Source of the DNA: RPQJ01 sp963846315
GTDB taxonomy: Bacteria > Pseudomonadota > Gammaproteobacteria > Steroidobacterales > Steroidobacteraceae
Direction of reading: 5' to 3'
DNA length: 64,000 nt
Assembly (NCBI GenBank): GCA_963846315.1
Contig: CAWJVM010000010.1
Location: forward strand, 1-64,000
Shown: positions 55,153 through 62,551 of the stretch, one piece after another
Layout: each line of letters begins with the position of its first letter
Numbering within the stretch: the stretch's first letter is position 1
The notes under the pieces: generated by a model
Databases searched by the model: none
Told to the model about the DNA's origin: nothing
What the model saw: only the letters and a program-made list of their open reading frames with translations
Position numbers and translations under genes: made by a program

Positions 55153-55763
55153 CGCTGTTCGCCTCGGTGCTGGCGGCCTTTGCCGCCGTGCCTGTCATCG
55201 AATGGGTGGCGGCCGGCCTCGCGCTCGGCTACCTCGGGTTCGCGATCCGGCAAAGCGCGTGGTGCTGGGCGTTCGCTGTCGTCAGCGCGCTGCTCTACCT
55301 CGTCGTCTTTGCGCGAGCGGGCCTCGTGATGCAGGCCGCACTGCAGGTTTTCTACGTCGCCATGTCGATTTACGGCTGGCGTTCCTGGCGAGGCTCCGCG
55401 TCCGGGACACCGCTTGCGGTCAGGCGCTGGACGGCGCGGCAACATGCGCTGGCCTGGGCCGCCATCGCCGTATTCGCGCTGGTGAATGGCTGGGTGATCG
55501 CGCGTGGCGCGGCGAATTCCTGGGTGCCTTATCTCGATGCGGCGATCGCCTGGGGCAGCGTGCTCACCACCTGGATGGTTGCGCGCAAGGTGCTCGAAAA
55601 CTGGCTGTACTGGGTCGTGCTGGATCTTGCGATGGCCTGGCTCGCCGCCTGGCAAGGGCTCGCAGCCACTGCCTTGCTGTTCCTGCTGTACACGGTGCTG
55701 GCGATGCGCGGCTACTGGCAATGGCGACACGACGAACGCCTTGCGCTCGCACACGGGGACTGA
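55149..55763 (+). CDS. pnuT: PnuT, PnuC-family thiamine transporter
   Basis: A 204-residue integral membrane protein with about seven helices. The PnuC family has WxxW-type motifs and loops; here IYGWRSWR near residue 74 and ENWLYWVVLD near 150 are seen. PnuC itself transports nicotinamide riboside; the PnuT branch is associated with TPP riboswitches and transports thiamine by facilitated diffusion coupled to phosphorylation. The neighbouring kinase fits this. Start is a TTG at 55149 overlapping the previous TGA. Confidence 0.85.
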   Translation: MTLFASVLAAFAAVPVIEWVAAGLALGYLGFAIRQSAWCWAFAVVSALLYLVVFARAGLVMQAALQVFYVAMSIYGWRSWRGSASGTPLAVRRWTARQHALAWAAIAVFALVNGWVIARGAANSWVPYLDAAIAWGSVLTTWMVARKVLENWLYWVVLDLAMAWLAAWQGLAATALLFLLYTVLAMRGYWQWRHDERLALAHGD

Positions 55764-55768
55764 CAGTC

Positions 55769-56680
55769 ATGCAGGCAGAGTGGACGGAGGCTGAGCGCGC
55801 AGCGCGAACTGCCCTCGCTGCAGCGGACGACACGGCGGCGCTCGCCACGGCGCCGTTCGAGCGCATCGCGGGCAGCCTCAGCAATTTCGCCTGGCACGTT
55901 GCGGTGCCCGGTCGTGACTGTTTCGTCAGGTACGCGCGCGCGGGCAACGAACTGCTCGGCGCCAACCTGCACGCGGAAAGTGAAATTCTCCGCCTTGTTG
56001 CGGCCGCGGGGATTGCGCCGCAAGTGGTCCGCTGCGATCCGTCGGCGCGGCTGCTGGTGACGCGGTGGATTGCGAGTGCGACGGGCGATCACTCTGCGGA
56101 AGGCCGGGCGCGACTGATCCGGCGAGTGGCTGCGACCCTGCACAAATTGCACGACTTGACGCCACCACCGGGGGTGCGTGCAGTCGACTTTGCGGCGCAG
56201 ACGCGGCAGCTCGAGGCAGCGCTGCCTGCGGCGGCAGCACGACCGGGCCTCGCCGCGTGCGCTGTCGAGGTTCTGTCGCGACTCGGCCCAGGGCGGTCGC
56301 AGGCGCTCTGCCACAACGACGTCCACGCGCAGAACATGGTGCTCGATCCCGCCGGGCGCCTGTGGCTGGTCGACTGGGAATACGCCGGCCTGGGTGATCC
56401 GGTGTTCGACCTCGCGTCGTGCTTGAGCCAACTGGAGTTGTCTGCAGCGGACGCGCGTCTGCTGTGCCACGAGTACATCCGCTCGGGCGGCACCGTCGAA
56501 TGGGCCAGACTGGATCTCGCCTGCTGGGCCTTCGACTACGTGCAGTGGCTCTGGTATCGAGGCCTGCTGGCGTCCGCGGCCCCGGGTCCCGATGCCATCG
56601 AGGCGGCCCAGAGGGCGGAACGGATCGAGCGCGACTTGCAGGTGCGTGCATCCGGGGTCTTGCGCTGCAATAATCACTGA
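55769..56680 (+). CDS. Aminoglycoside-phosphotransferase-fold kinase, probable thiamine kinase
   Basis: A 303-residue protein of the APH/choline-kinase fold. It has the Brenner-type catalytic motif CHNDVHAQNMVLD near residue 188 and the metal-binding LVDWEYAGLGDPVFDLAS. In gammaproteobacteria such a gene in a thiamine operon is ThiK-like and phosphorylates imported thiamine, trapping it. Here the operon order receptor - binder - PnuT - kinase makes that role likely. It begins five bases after pnuT. No ABC thiamine transporter genes (thiBPQ) are nearby. Confidence 0.8.
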   Translation: MQAEWTEAERAARTALAAADDTAALATAPFERIAGSLSNFAWHVAVPGRDCFVRYARAGNELLGANLHAESEILRLVAAAGIAPQVVRCDPSARLLVTRWIASATGDHSAEGRARLIRRVAATLHKLHDLTPPPGVRAVDFAAQTRQLEAALPAAAARPGLAACAVEVLSRLGPGRSQALCHNDVHAQNMVLDPAGRLWLVDWEYAGLGDPVFDLASCLSQLELSAADARLLCHEYIRSGGTVEWARLDLACWAFDYVQWLWYRGLLASAAPGPDAIEAAQRAERIERDLQVRASGVLRCNNH

Positions 56681-56709
56681 TTCGATCACAACGACTGACG
56701 GGTGCGAGC

Positions 56710-57027
56710 ATGGCGAAGATGGTGGTGACCGACCGCGACGGCATCGTCCACGAGGTCGAGGGACGCATCGGCGTCAAGCTGATGGAGACGTTGCGGGAGT
56801 TCGACTACGGCGTCACGGCCATCTGTGGCGGACTCTGCTCGTGCGCCACGTGCCACATCTTCATCCAGCCCGACTGGATGCCGAAGCTGCCGGCGCCGCA
56901 GGGCGACGAGAAGGAACTGCTGGTCGAGTTGCAGCATTACGACGCGCCGACGTCACGGCTCAGTTGCCAGGTGGACTTCACCGAGGCGCTCGACGGCCTC
57001 GAGCTCAAGATCGCACCGGATGAGTGA
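56710..57027 (+). CDS. Adrenodoxin-type [2Fe-2S] ferredoxin
   Basis: A 105-residue electron carrier. The cluster ligands are Cys39, Cys45, Cys48 (the C-x5-C-x2-C in CGGLCSCATC; Cys43 is extra) and Cys86 in RLSCQV. This is the putidaredoxin/adrenodoxin spacing. It could donate to a cytochrome P450 or to the dehydrogenases nearby; no P450 is present in the window. It follows the thiamine kinase by 29 bases and may or may not share its transcript. A hairpin is just after the stop. Confidence 0.92.
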   Translation: MAKMVVTDRDGIVHEVEGRIGVKLMETLREFDYGVTAICGGLCSCATCHIFIQPDWMPKLPAPQGDEKELLVELQHYDAPTSRLSCQVDFTEALDGLELKIAPDE

Positions 57028-57030
57028 TCA

Positions 57031-57055
57031 GCCGGCCTTCCGCTCACCGGCCGGC
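57031..57055 (+). terminator. Possible hairpin after the ferredoxin gene
   Basis: GCCGGCC (57031-57037) and GGCCGGC (57049-57055) can pair around an 11-nt loop directly after the ferredoxin stop. No T tract follows, so termination is doubtful. Confidence 0.3.
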
Positions 57056-57126
57056 CGAAAGGTTTGACCAGGTCCACCCTGGAGTCCATACGCTACGCTG
57101 ACCTTTGGATTGCCGGGGGAGTCCGC

Positions 57127-57594
57127 ATGAAACTTGGACCGACGCTCGAAGAACGCGTCCGTCACCTCGAGGACCGGGTGGCTATCGGCGAGTTGATCGC
57201 CCGCTACTGCCTCGCCATGGAAAGCTGCGAAGTCGACGCAATCGAGTCCTTGTTCACGCCGGATGCGCGAGTCTGGTCCGTCGACGGGGCCATGGATGCG
57301 CGTGGACGGCAGGCAGTCATTGAAATGTTCAAGGGCAGGTTTACCGTGTTCGGTCCCCGTAACCACTTCACCCATGATCGCATCGTGGAGTTCGACCACA
57401 TGCTCCCGGACCGCGCGACGGGCCTGGTGCTTGCGCACGCCGAGATGCAGCGAAAGGGCCAGCCGATGCTGGCTGCGATCCGCTACCAGGACGTGTATCA
57501 GCGCTGCGAAGGCCGTTGGCGCTTTCGTGAGCGCGGCCTGTCGTTCATGCATGACGTACCCACCTCGCAATGCCATTGCGGCGAGTCAACATAG
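57127..57594 (+). CDS. SnoaL/NTF2-like protein
   Basis: A 155-residue cone-shaped NTF2-fold protein of the SnoaL type: VAIGELIARYCLAMESCEVDAI begins it, and the rest matches dehydratase/isomerase-like homologues (FTPDARVWSVDGAM, NHFTHDRIVEFD). Such proteins are often isomerases, dehydratases or helpers in steroid, terpene or aromatic catabolism. The ATG at 57127 has GGGGGAG six bases upstream. It is followed by the nitronate-monooxygenase-like gene 11 bases later. Confidence 0.8.
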   Translation: MKLGPTLEERVRHLEDRVAIGELIARYCLAMESCEVDAIESLFTPDARVWSVDGAMDARGRQAVIEMFKGRFTVFGPRNHFTHDRIVEFDHMLPDRATGLVLAHAEMQRKGQPMLAAIRYQDVYQRCEGRWRFRERGLSFMHDVPTSQCHCGEST

Positions 57595-57605
57595 AGGACC
57601 CATGG

Positions 57606-58571
57606 ATGCCGCTTCCGGCTGCGTTTCGCGATCGTCTCCGCCTTCCCGTCATCGGTTCGCCGATGTTCATTGCCTCGACGCCGGAACTGGTCATCGAGCA
57701 ATGCAAGGCCGGCATCATCGGCTCGTTTCCGGCGCTGAACGCGCGCCCGGCCGCGGCGCTCGACGTGTGGTTGACGCGAATCCGCAGCGAACTCGACGGG
57801 TACGCGGCAGCGAATCCCGGCGCGCCGGTGGCACCTTACGCCGTCAACCAGATCGCGCACGTGAGCAACGACCGGTTGCAGCACGACATGGACGCGTGCG
57901 TGCGGCACCAGGTGCCGTTGATCATCACGAGTCTGCGTCCGCCGCGTGAAATCGTCGACGCCGCGCACAGCTATGGCGGCCTGGTGTTTCACGACGTGAT
58001 CAGCGTGCGGCACGCGCGCAAGGCCGTGGAGCAGGGCGTCGACGGCATCATCGTGGTGTGCGCGGGCGCGGGTGGCCACGCGGGCATGGGCAGTCCCTTC
58101 GCGCTCGTGCGCGAAATCCGCCAGTTCTTCGACGGCACGCTGGTGCTCTCCGGCGCCATGTCGAGCGGTGCCGACGTGCTTGCGGCGCAGGCGCTCGGCG
58201 CCGACATGGCTTACATCGGCACGCGCTTCCTGGCGACGACTGAGGCTCACGTCCTGCCCGAATACAAGCAGATGCTCGTGGATTCGAGTTCGGACGACAT
58301 CGTGTATACCTCGCTTTTCACCGGAGTGAAGGGCAATTACCTGCGGCGGAGCGTGGCCGCGGCTGGACTCGATCCGGAAAACCTGCCCGAGGCGGACAAG
58401 TCGAGAATGGACTTCGGCTCGGGCGGCAACATGGAGAAAAAGGCCTGGCGCGACATCTGGAGCGGCGGGCAGGGCGTCGGTAACATTCACGACGTGCTTC
58501 CTGCGCGCGACGTCATAGCGCGCATGGTCAGCGAATACGACGAGGCCCGTCGGCGCCTCGCCATCGTTTAA
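57606..58571 (+). CDS. Nitronate monooxygenase-like FMN protein
   Basis: A 321-residue TIM-barrel flavoprotein of the 2-nitropropane dioxygenase / enoyl-reductase group. Seen are the N-terminal LPVIGSPMFIAST, the active-site loop VCAGAGGHAGMGS and AYIGTRFLAT. The reaction is probably oxidation of alkyl nitronates or a related oxidation. Start 57606 has AGAGGA upstream; an in-frame ATG earlier (57570) is not family-like. It is followed 16 bases later by an SDR gene; the two and the SnoaL-like gene form a small rightward cluster. Confidence 0.88.
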   Translation: MPLPAAFRDRLRLPVIGSPMFIASTPELVIEQCKAGIIGSFPALNARPAAALDVWLTRIRSELDGYAAANPGAPVAPYAVNQIAHVSNDRLQHDMDACVRHQVPLIITSLRPPREIVDAAHSYGGLVFHDVISVRHARKAVEQGVDGIIVVCAGAGGHAGMGSPFALVREIRQFFDGTLVLSGAMSSGADVLAAQALGADMAYIGTRFLATTEAHVLPEYKQMLVDSSSDDIVYTSLFTGVKGNYLRRSVAAAGLDPENLPEADKSRMDFGSGGNMEKKAWRDIWSGGQGVGNIHDVLPARDVIARMVSEYDEARRRLAIV

Positions 58572-58587
58572 CTCCGGGGTCAGCAAC

Positions 58588-59349
58588 ATGTCCGTTTCAT
58601 TCGATCTGTCGGGCCGCGTGGCGCTCGTCACCGGCGGCAGCCGTGGCATCGGCGAAGCCATGGCCAAGGGTTTCGCGCAGTACGGCGCGCACGTGATCGT
58701 CTCCAGCCGCAAGCAGGAAGCCTGTGACGAGGTGGCGGCAGAGATCAACGGGACCGGTGGCAAGGCCACGGCGATCGCCTGCCACATCGGCGACATGGAC
58801 GCGCTGCATGCGCTGTTTGCACGCGTCCAGGCGGAGTTCGGCCGGCTCGACGTGCTGGTCAACAACGCGGCCGCGAATCCGTATTACGGGCACGTGCTCG
58901 ACACCGACCTCGGGGCGTTCCAGAAGACGGTCGACGTCAACATCCGCGGCTATTTCTTCGCGTCCGTGCTCGCGGGCCGCATGATGCGCGAGCAGGGCAA
59001 GGGCTCGATCATCAATGTCGCCTCGGTGAACGCGGTGCGACCTGGCCCGAAGCAGGGGATCTATTCGATCACCAAGGGCGCTGTGCTGAACATGACGAAG
59101 ACGTTCGCGAAGGAGTGCGGCCCGCACGGCATTCGCTGCAACGCGATCCTGCCGGGCCTCATCCGCACGAAGTTTGCCGGTGCACTGCTGGCCGACAAGA
59201 GCCAGACCGAGCATTACCTCGCGACCAATCCGCTGGCTCGCGTCGGTGAACCGCAGGACCTCGCGGGCGCTGCCTTGTTCCTCGCCTCGGACGCGTCTGC
59301 GTACGTGACTGGGGAATATCTCGTCGTGGACGGCGGGTTTCTGACCTAG
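58588..59349 (+). CDS. Short-chain dehydrogenase/reductase (FabG-like)
   Basis: A 253-residue NAD(P)-dependent SDR. The cofactor motif VALVTGGSRGIGEA and NNAA at the coenzyme pocket are present, and the active site YSITKGAVLNMTK (YxxxK) with a preceding VASVNA Ser. The C-terminal VTGEYLVVDGGFLT is typical. It could reduce 3-oxoacyl groups or oxidise a secondary alcohol. It lies in the SnoaL/NMO cluster. Its stop is right next to the telomere-like inverted repeat. Confidence 0.92.
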   Translation: MSVSFDLSGRVALVTGGSRGIGEAMAKGFAQYGAHVIVSSRKQEACDEVAAEINGTGGKATAIACHIGDMDALHALFARVQAEFGRLDVLVNNAAANPYYGHVLDTDLGAFQKTVDVNIRGYFFASVLAGRMMREQGKGSIINVASVNAVRPGPKQGIYSITKGAVLNMTKTFAKECGPHGIRCNAILPGLIRTKFAGALLADKSQTEHYLATNPLARVGEPQDLAGAALFLASDASAYVTGEYLVVDGGFLT

Positions 59350-59527
59350 GGAAGGGGTTAGGGGTTAGGGGGGGGTTAGGGGTTAGGGGTTAGTCGGAAG
59401 TACCTGGCAACCTGAAGACTCGGCCCTCGTCGAGGCCAATCCGTGTTGGCGCCGACCTCTACTGACGCATTCGATGGTTTCGCTGTACTTCCGACTAACC
59501 CCTAACCCCTAACCCCTAACCCCTTCC
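59350..59527. repeat. Inverted repeat with GGGGTTA heptamer arms
   Basis: The left arm (59350-59403) and right arm (59485-59527) are complementary over the GGAA, the GGGGTTA units and GTCGGAAGTAC. The left arm has five heptamer units, one with a longer run of Gs; the right arm has four. The 81-base loop (59404-59484) has no gene. The element fills the gap between the convergent SDR and gpmA genes and may act as a two-way terminator or G-quadruplex. Its origin is unknown. Confidence 0.85.
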
Positions 59528-59528
59528 G

Positions 59529-60281
59529 CTACTTCTTCTCCGTCTGCTGCGCGACGGCTTCCGCCCGAGCTTTCACGGCCTCGGCATCACCGAGGTAGCG
59601 ACTGGAGATCGGCTTCAGGTTGGCATCGAGCGTGTAGAGCAACGGCACGCCCGTCGGGATGTTGAGTTCGACGATGTCGGTATCCGACATCCCATCCAGC
59701 ATCTTCACGATCGCTCGCAGGCTGTTGCCATGAGCGGCGACCAGCACGTTGCGGCCCGCGAGCAGTTCCGGCGCGATGCGCGCGTTCCAGAACGGCAGTA
59801 CCCGTGCGAGCGTGTCCTTGAGCGATTCCGCGGAGGGCAATTCACCCGCAGGCACGGCCGCGTAGCGGCGATCGAAACGCGGATGGCCCGGATCGGCCTG
59901 CGCTAGCGGAGGTGGCGGGATGTCGTAGCTGCGGCGCCAGATCTTCACCTGGTCCGCTCCGTGCCTGGCGACCGTCTGCGTCTTGTTGAGGCCCTGCAAC
60001 GAACCGTAATGACGCTCGTTGAGCCGCCACGTGCGCTCGACCGGCAGCCACATCATGTCCAGTTCGTCGAGCGCCATCCACAGCGTGCGGATGGCGCGCT
60101 TGAGGACCGACGTGAAGGCGACGTCGAAAGCGATGCCTTCGGCCTTGAGCAGTCGTCCGGCTTCCTGCGCTTCCTGCCGGCCCTGCTCTGACAGGTCGAC
60201 GTCGATCCAGCCGGTGAAGAGGTTCTCGAGGTTCCAGATGCTCTGGCCATGGCGCAGGAGCAGTAGCTTGCCGGTGCTCAT
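59529..60281 (-). CDS. gpmA: 2,3-bisphosphoglycerate-dependent phosphoglycerate mutase
   Basis: A 250-residue glycolytic enzyme interconverting 3- and 2-phosphoglycerate through a phospho-His. The N-terminal catalytic motif LLLRHGQSIWNLENLFTGW has the His in RHG. RHYGSLQGLNK and VAAHGNSLRAIVKML hold the other His and phosphate ligands. Length is normal (about 250). Start 60281 matches the family N-terminus; upstream sequence is not conserved. A 239-bp divergent gap to the thiolase gene has no recognised element. Confidence 0.97.
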   Translation of the reverse strand: MSTGKLLLLRHGQSIWNLENLFTGWIDVDLSEQGRQEAQEAGRLLKAEGIAFDVAFTSVLKRAIRTLWMALDELDMMWLPVERTWRLNERHYGSLQGLNKTQTVARHGADQVKIWRRSYDIPPPPLAQADPGHPRFDRRYAAVPAGELPSAESLKDTLARVLPFWNARIAPELLAGRNVLVAAHGNSLRAIVKMLDGMSDTDIVELNIPTGVPLLYTLDANLKPISSRYLGDAEAVKARAEAVAQQTEKK

Positions 60282-60520
60282 ATGGGAATCAACCTGTGGT
60301 GGTGGGGAGCGCGAGCTCAATCCACTCAATCCGTCGCGTATGTCCGTTTAATCAACAGCTTAGCACGCGGGCGAACCTGGCTCGACACTCGCGGACCCGC
60401 TGCGTGCGACCGTACTTTCCGCAAGCCGGAACGGTACCGGAGCGAACGACCCTTTGCATCCGCCGGGGCAGCTGGCCTCAGAATGTGCGAGTCGAACTGG
60501 CCCTGGAGCAACTGCCCGAC

Positions 60521-61723
60521 ATGACCGACGCTTTCATTTGTGATGCCATCCGGACCCCAATTGGGCGTTACGGCGGCGCGCTTGCAAGTGTCCGTACCGA
60601 CGATCTCGCCGCACTGCCGCTCAAGGCGCTGATGGCGCGCAATCCAGCCGCAGATTGGGGCGCGCTCGACGATGTCATCTACGGCTGTGCGAACCAGGCG
60701 GGCGAGGACAACCGCAACGTCGCCCGCATGGCGGTCCTGCTGTCAGGCCTGCCGGCAGCTGTCCCAGGCGCGACAATCAACCGGCTGTGTGGTTCCGGAC
60801 TCGATGCGGTCGCGACGGCCGCGCGCGCCATTCGCAGCGGCGAGGCGGATTTCCTGATTGCCGGCGGCGTGGAAAGCATGAGTCGCGCGCCGTACGTGGT
60901 GTCCAAACCCGATGCCGCATTCACGCGCGACCTGCAGCTTGCAGATACGACGCTCGGCTGGCGCTTCGTCAACCCGCTGATCCGGCAACAGTACGGCGTC
61001 GATTCGATGCCGGAGACCGGCGAGAACGTCGCCGAACGCTTCGGCATCGCGCGCGCGGACCAGGATGCTTTCGCCCTGCGCAGTCAGCAGCGGGCACTAG
61101 CGGCGCAGGCGTCGGGACGACTCGCGCTGGAAATCATTCCGGTGACCGTTTCCGCCGGGCGTGGCGCGCCCGTGATCATCGACCGCGACGAACATCCGCG
61201 CGAGACGAACCTGGCGGCGCTTTCCAGGCTGGCTACGCCGTTTCGTGCTGGTGGAACTGTCACGGCGGGCAATGCATCCGGCGTGAACGACGGCGCCTGC
61301 GCGCTCGTGGTCGCGTCAGAGGCAGCTGCAATCCGCCACGGCTTGACGCCGCGCGCGCGAGTCTGCGGCACAGTCGTCGTCGGGGTCGAGCCGGCCATCA
61401 TGGGTCTCGGTCCGGCGCCGGCGACAAAGAAGCTGCTCCAGCGGCTCGGGCTGCAACTTGCGCAGATCGACGTGGTCGAGTTGAACGAAGCGTTTGCGTC
61501 GCAGTCCCTCGCCGTCTTGCGTCACCTGGGGTTGCCGGACGATGCGGATCATGTGAACCCGAATGGCGGTGCCATCGCGCTTGGGCATCCCTTGGGTATG
61601 AGCGGCGCACGGCTGGCTACGACCGCGTTGGTCGAGCTGGAACGACGGGGATTGCGCCGCGCTCTTTGCACGATGTGCATCGGAGTCGGGCAGGGCATCG
61701 CTCTCGTGCTTGAGCGTGTCTAG
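60521..61723 (+). CDS. Acetyl-CoA/3-oxoadipyl-CoA thiolase family protein
   Basis: A 400-residue thiolase. The acyl-accepting Cys is in NRLCGSGLDAVATAA. The general-base His and the second Cys are in NPNGGAIALGHPLGMSG and CTMCIGVGQGIALV. The sequence is closest in feel to 3-oxoadipyl-CoA thiolase (PcaF), but degradative acetyl-CoA acyltransferases look alike, so the aromatic-catabolism role is not certain. Start 60521 is chosen from the family N-terminus (TDAFICDAIRTPIGRYGG); the preceding in-frame stretch is not conserved. Convergent to the glycosyltransferase gene. Confidence 0.9.
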   Translation: MTDAFICDAIRTPIGRYGGALASVRTDDLAALPLKALMARNPAADWGALDDVIYGCANQAGEDNRNVARMAVLLSGLPAAVPGATINRLCGSGLDAVATAARAIRSGEADFLIAGGVESMSRAPYVVSKPDAAFTRDLQLADTTLGWRFVNPLIRQQYGVDSMPETGENVAERFGIARADQDAFALRSQQRALAAQASGRLALEIIPVTVSAGRGAPVIIDRDEHPRETNLAALSRLATPFRAGGTVTAGNASGVNDGACALVVASEAAAIRHGLTPRARVCGTVVVGVEPAIMGLGPAPATKKLLQRLGLQLAQIDVVELNEAFASQSLAVLRHLGLPDDADHVNPNGGAIALGHPLGMSGARLATTALVELERRGLRRALCTMCIGVGQGIALVLERV

Positions 61724-61756
61724 CGCAGGCGTCCCCTGACCGGGTCCGCGCCCACT

Positions 61757-62551
61757 TCAGTGCGGCAAGTGCTGATCGATGCCGCGGGCGCAACGTGTGC
61801 GGCCGCTGCGGACGGTTTCCTGCCAGCGTTCCTGGTTCGCGCGCACCGCCGCGCGTGAGGCGGGACGGTGTGCGAGGTGCCAGGCAATCGCAGAAAAAAC
61901 CAGCGTCTGGCGGCGAATGCCGGTATTGGCGAGGCGGGCGCAGAGTTCTTTGTCCTCCGACCCCCAGCCGGCAAAGTCCTCGTCGAAGCCGTTCGTCTGC
62001 AGCAGGTCGTCGCGCCAGAACGCCTGGTTGCATGACTTGACGGCAACGAATGAGTTCGCGGCCTTGCCAAGGGTCCCGGTGAGCCGGGGCGCTCGCAATG
62101 CATACGCTCGACGCCGGAGGTCTACGCCCGCCATCCATGGCGACGGGACGCAGCCACTGCGCAAGAGGCGTTGTGTCGCAGCCTCGTCGAGGGGAATGCG
62201 CACCCCCTGCGTCCAGTAGCCTGGCCGCGCGGCCCGCACGTGGTCCGCCACGAATTGCGGATGCAGCACCATGTCCCCGTCGAGCAACAGCAGGTAGTGG
62301 CCGGTGCAGCTCGCGATCGCGACGTTGCGCATCCGTCCGGCGCGAAACCCCGCGTGCTCCTGGCGCACGAAACCCACGCTGCACCGCAGGCGCTGCTTGA
62401 ATGCGTCAACGACCGCGGCCACCGCCGGGCCCGAGCCATCGTCCGCAACGATGACTTCGTCCGGTGCTCGTGTCTGTGCCGCGACGCTCGCCAGCACTCG
62501 CTCGAGTGCGGCGGGCCGATCGTAGGTCACGATGACGAGGCTCGTGCGCAT
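61757..62551 (-). CDS. Family 2 glycosyltransferase
   Basis: A 264-residue GT-A fold enzyme. It begins SLVIVTYDRPAALERVLASV and has LLLDGDMVLHPQ with the DGD metal site. GWGSEDKELCARL is the galactosyltransferase-like motif (GWGxEDxEL). The acceptor and sugar are unknown. It shares TGATG with the end of the glutamate dehydrogenase gene, so its translation is coupled to that enzyme, an unusual pairing. Confidence 0.88.
   Translation of the reverse strand: MRTSLVIVTYDRPAALERVLASVAAQTRAPDEVIVADDGSGPAVAAVVDAFKQRLRCSVGFVRQEHAGFRAGRMRNVAIASCTGHYLLLLDGDMVLHPQFVADHVRAARPGYWTQGVRIPLDEAATQRLLRSGCVPSPWMAGVDLRRRAYALRAPRLTGTLGKAANSFVAVKSCNQAFWRDDLLQTNGFDEDFAGWGSEDKELCARLANTGIRRQTLVFSAIAWHLAHRPASRAAVRANQERWQETVRSGRTRCARGIDQHLPH

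Noticed and set aside
59350..59527. A real linear-replicon telomere
   Set aside because: The repeat is internal, flanked by ordinary genes, with only four or five units.
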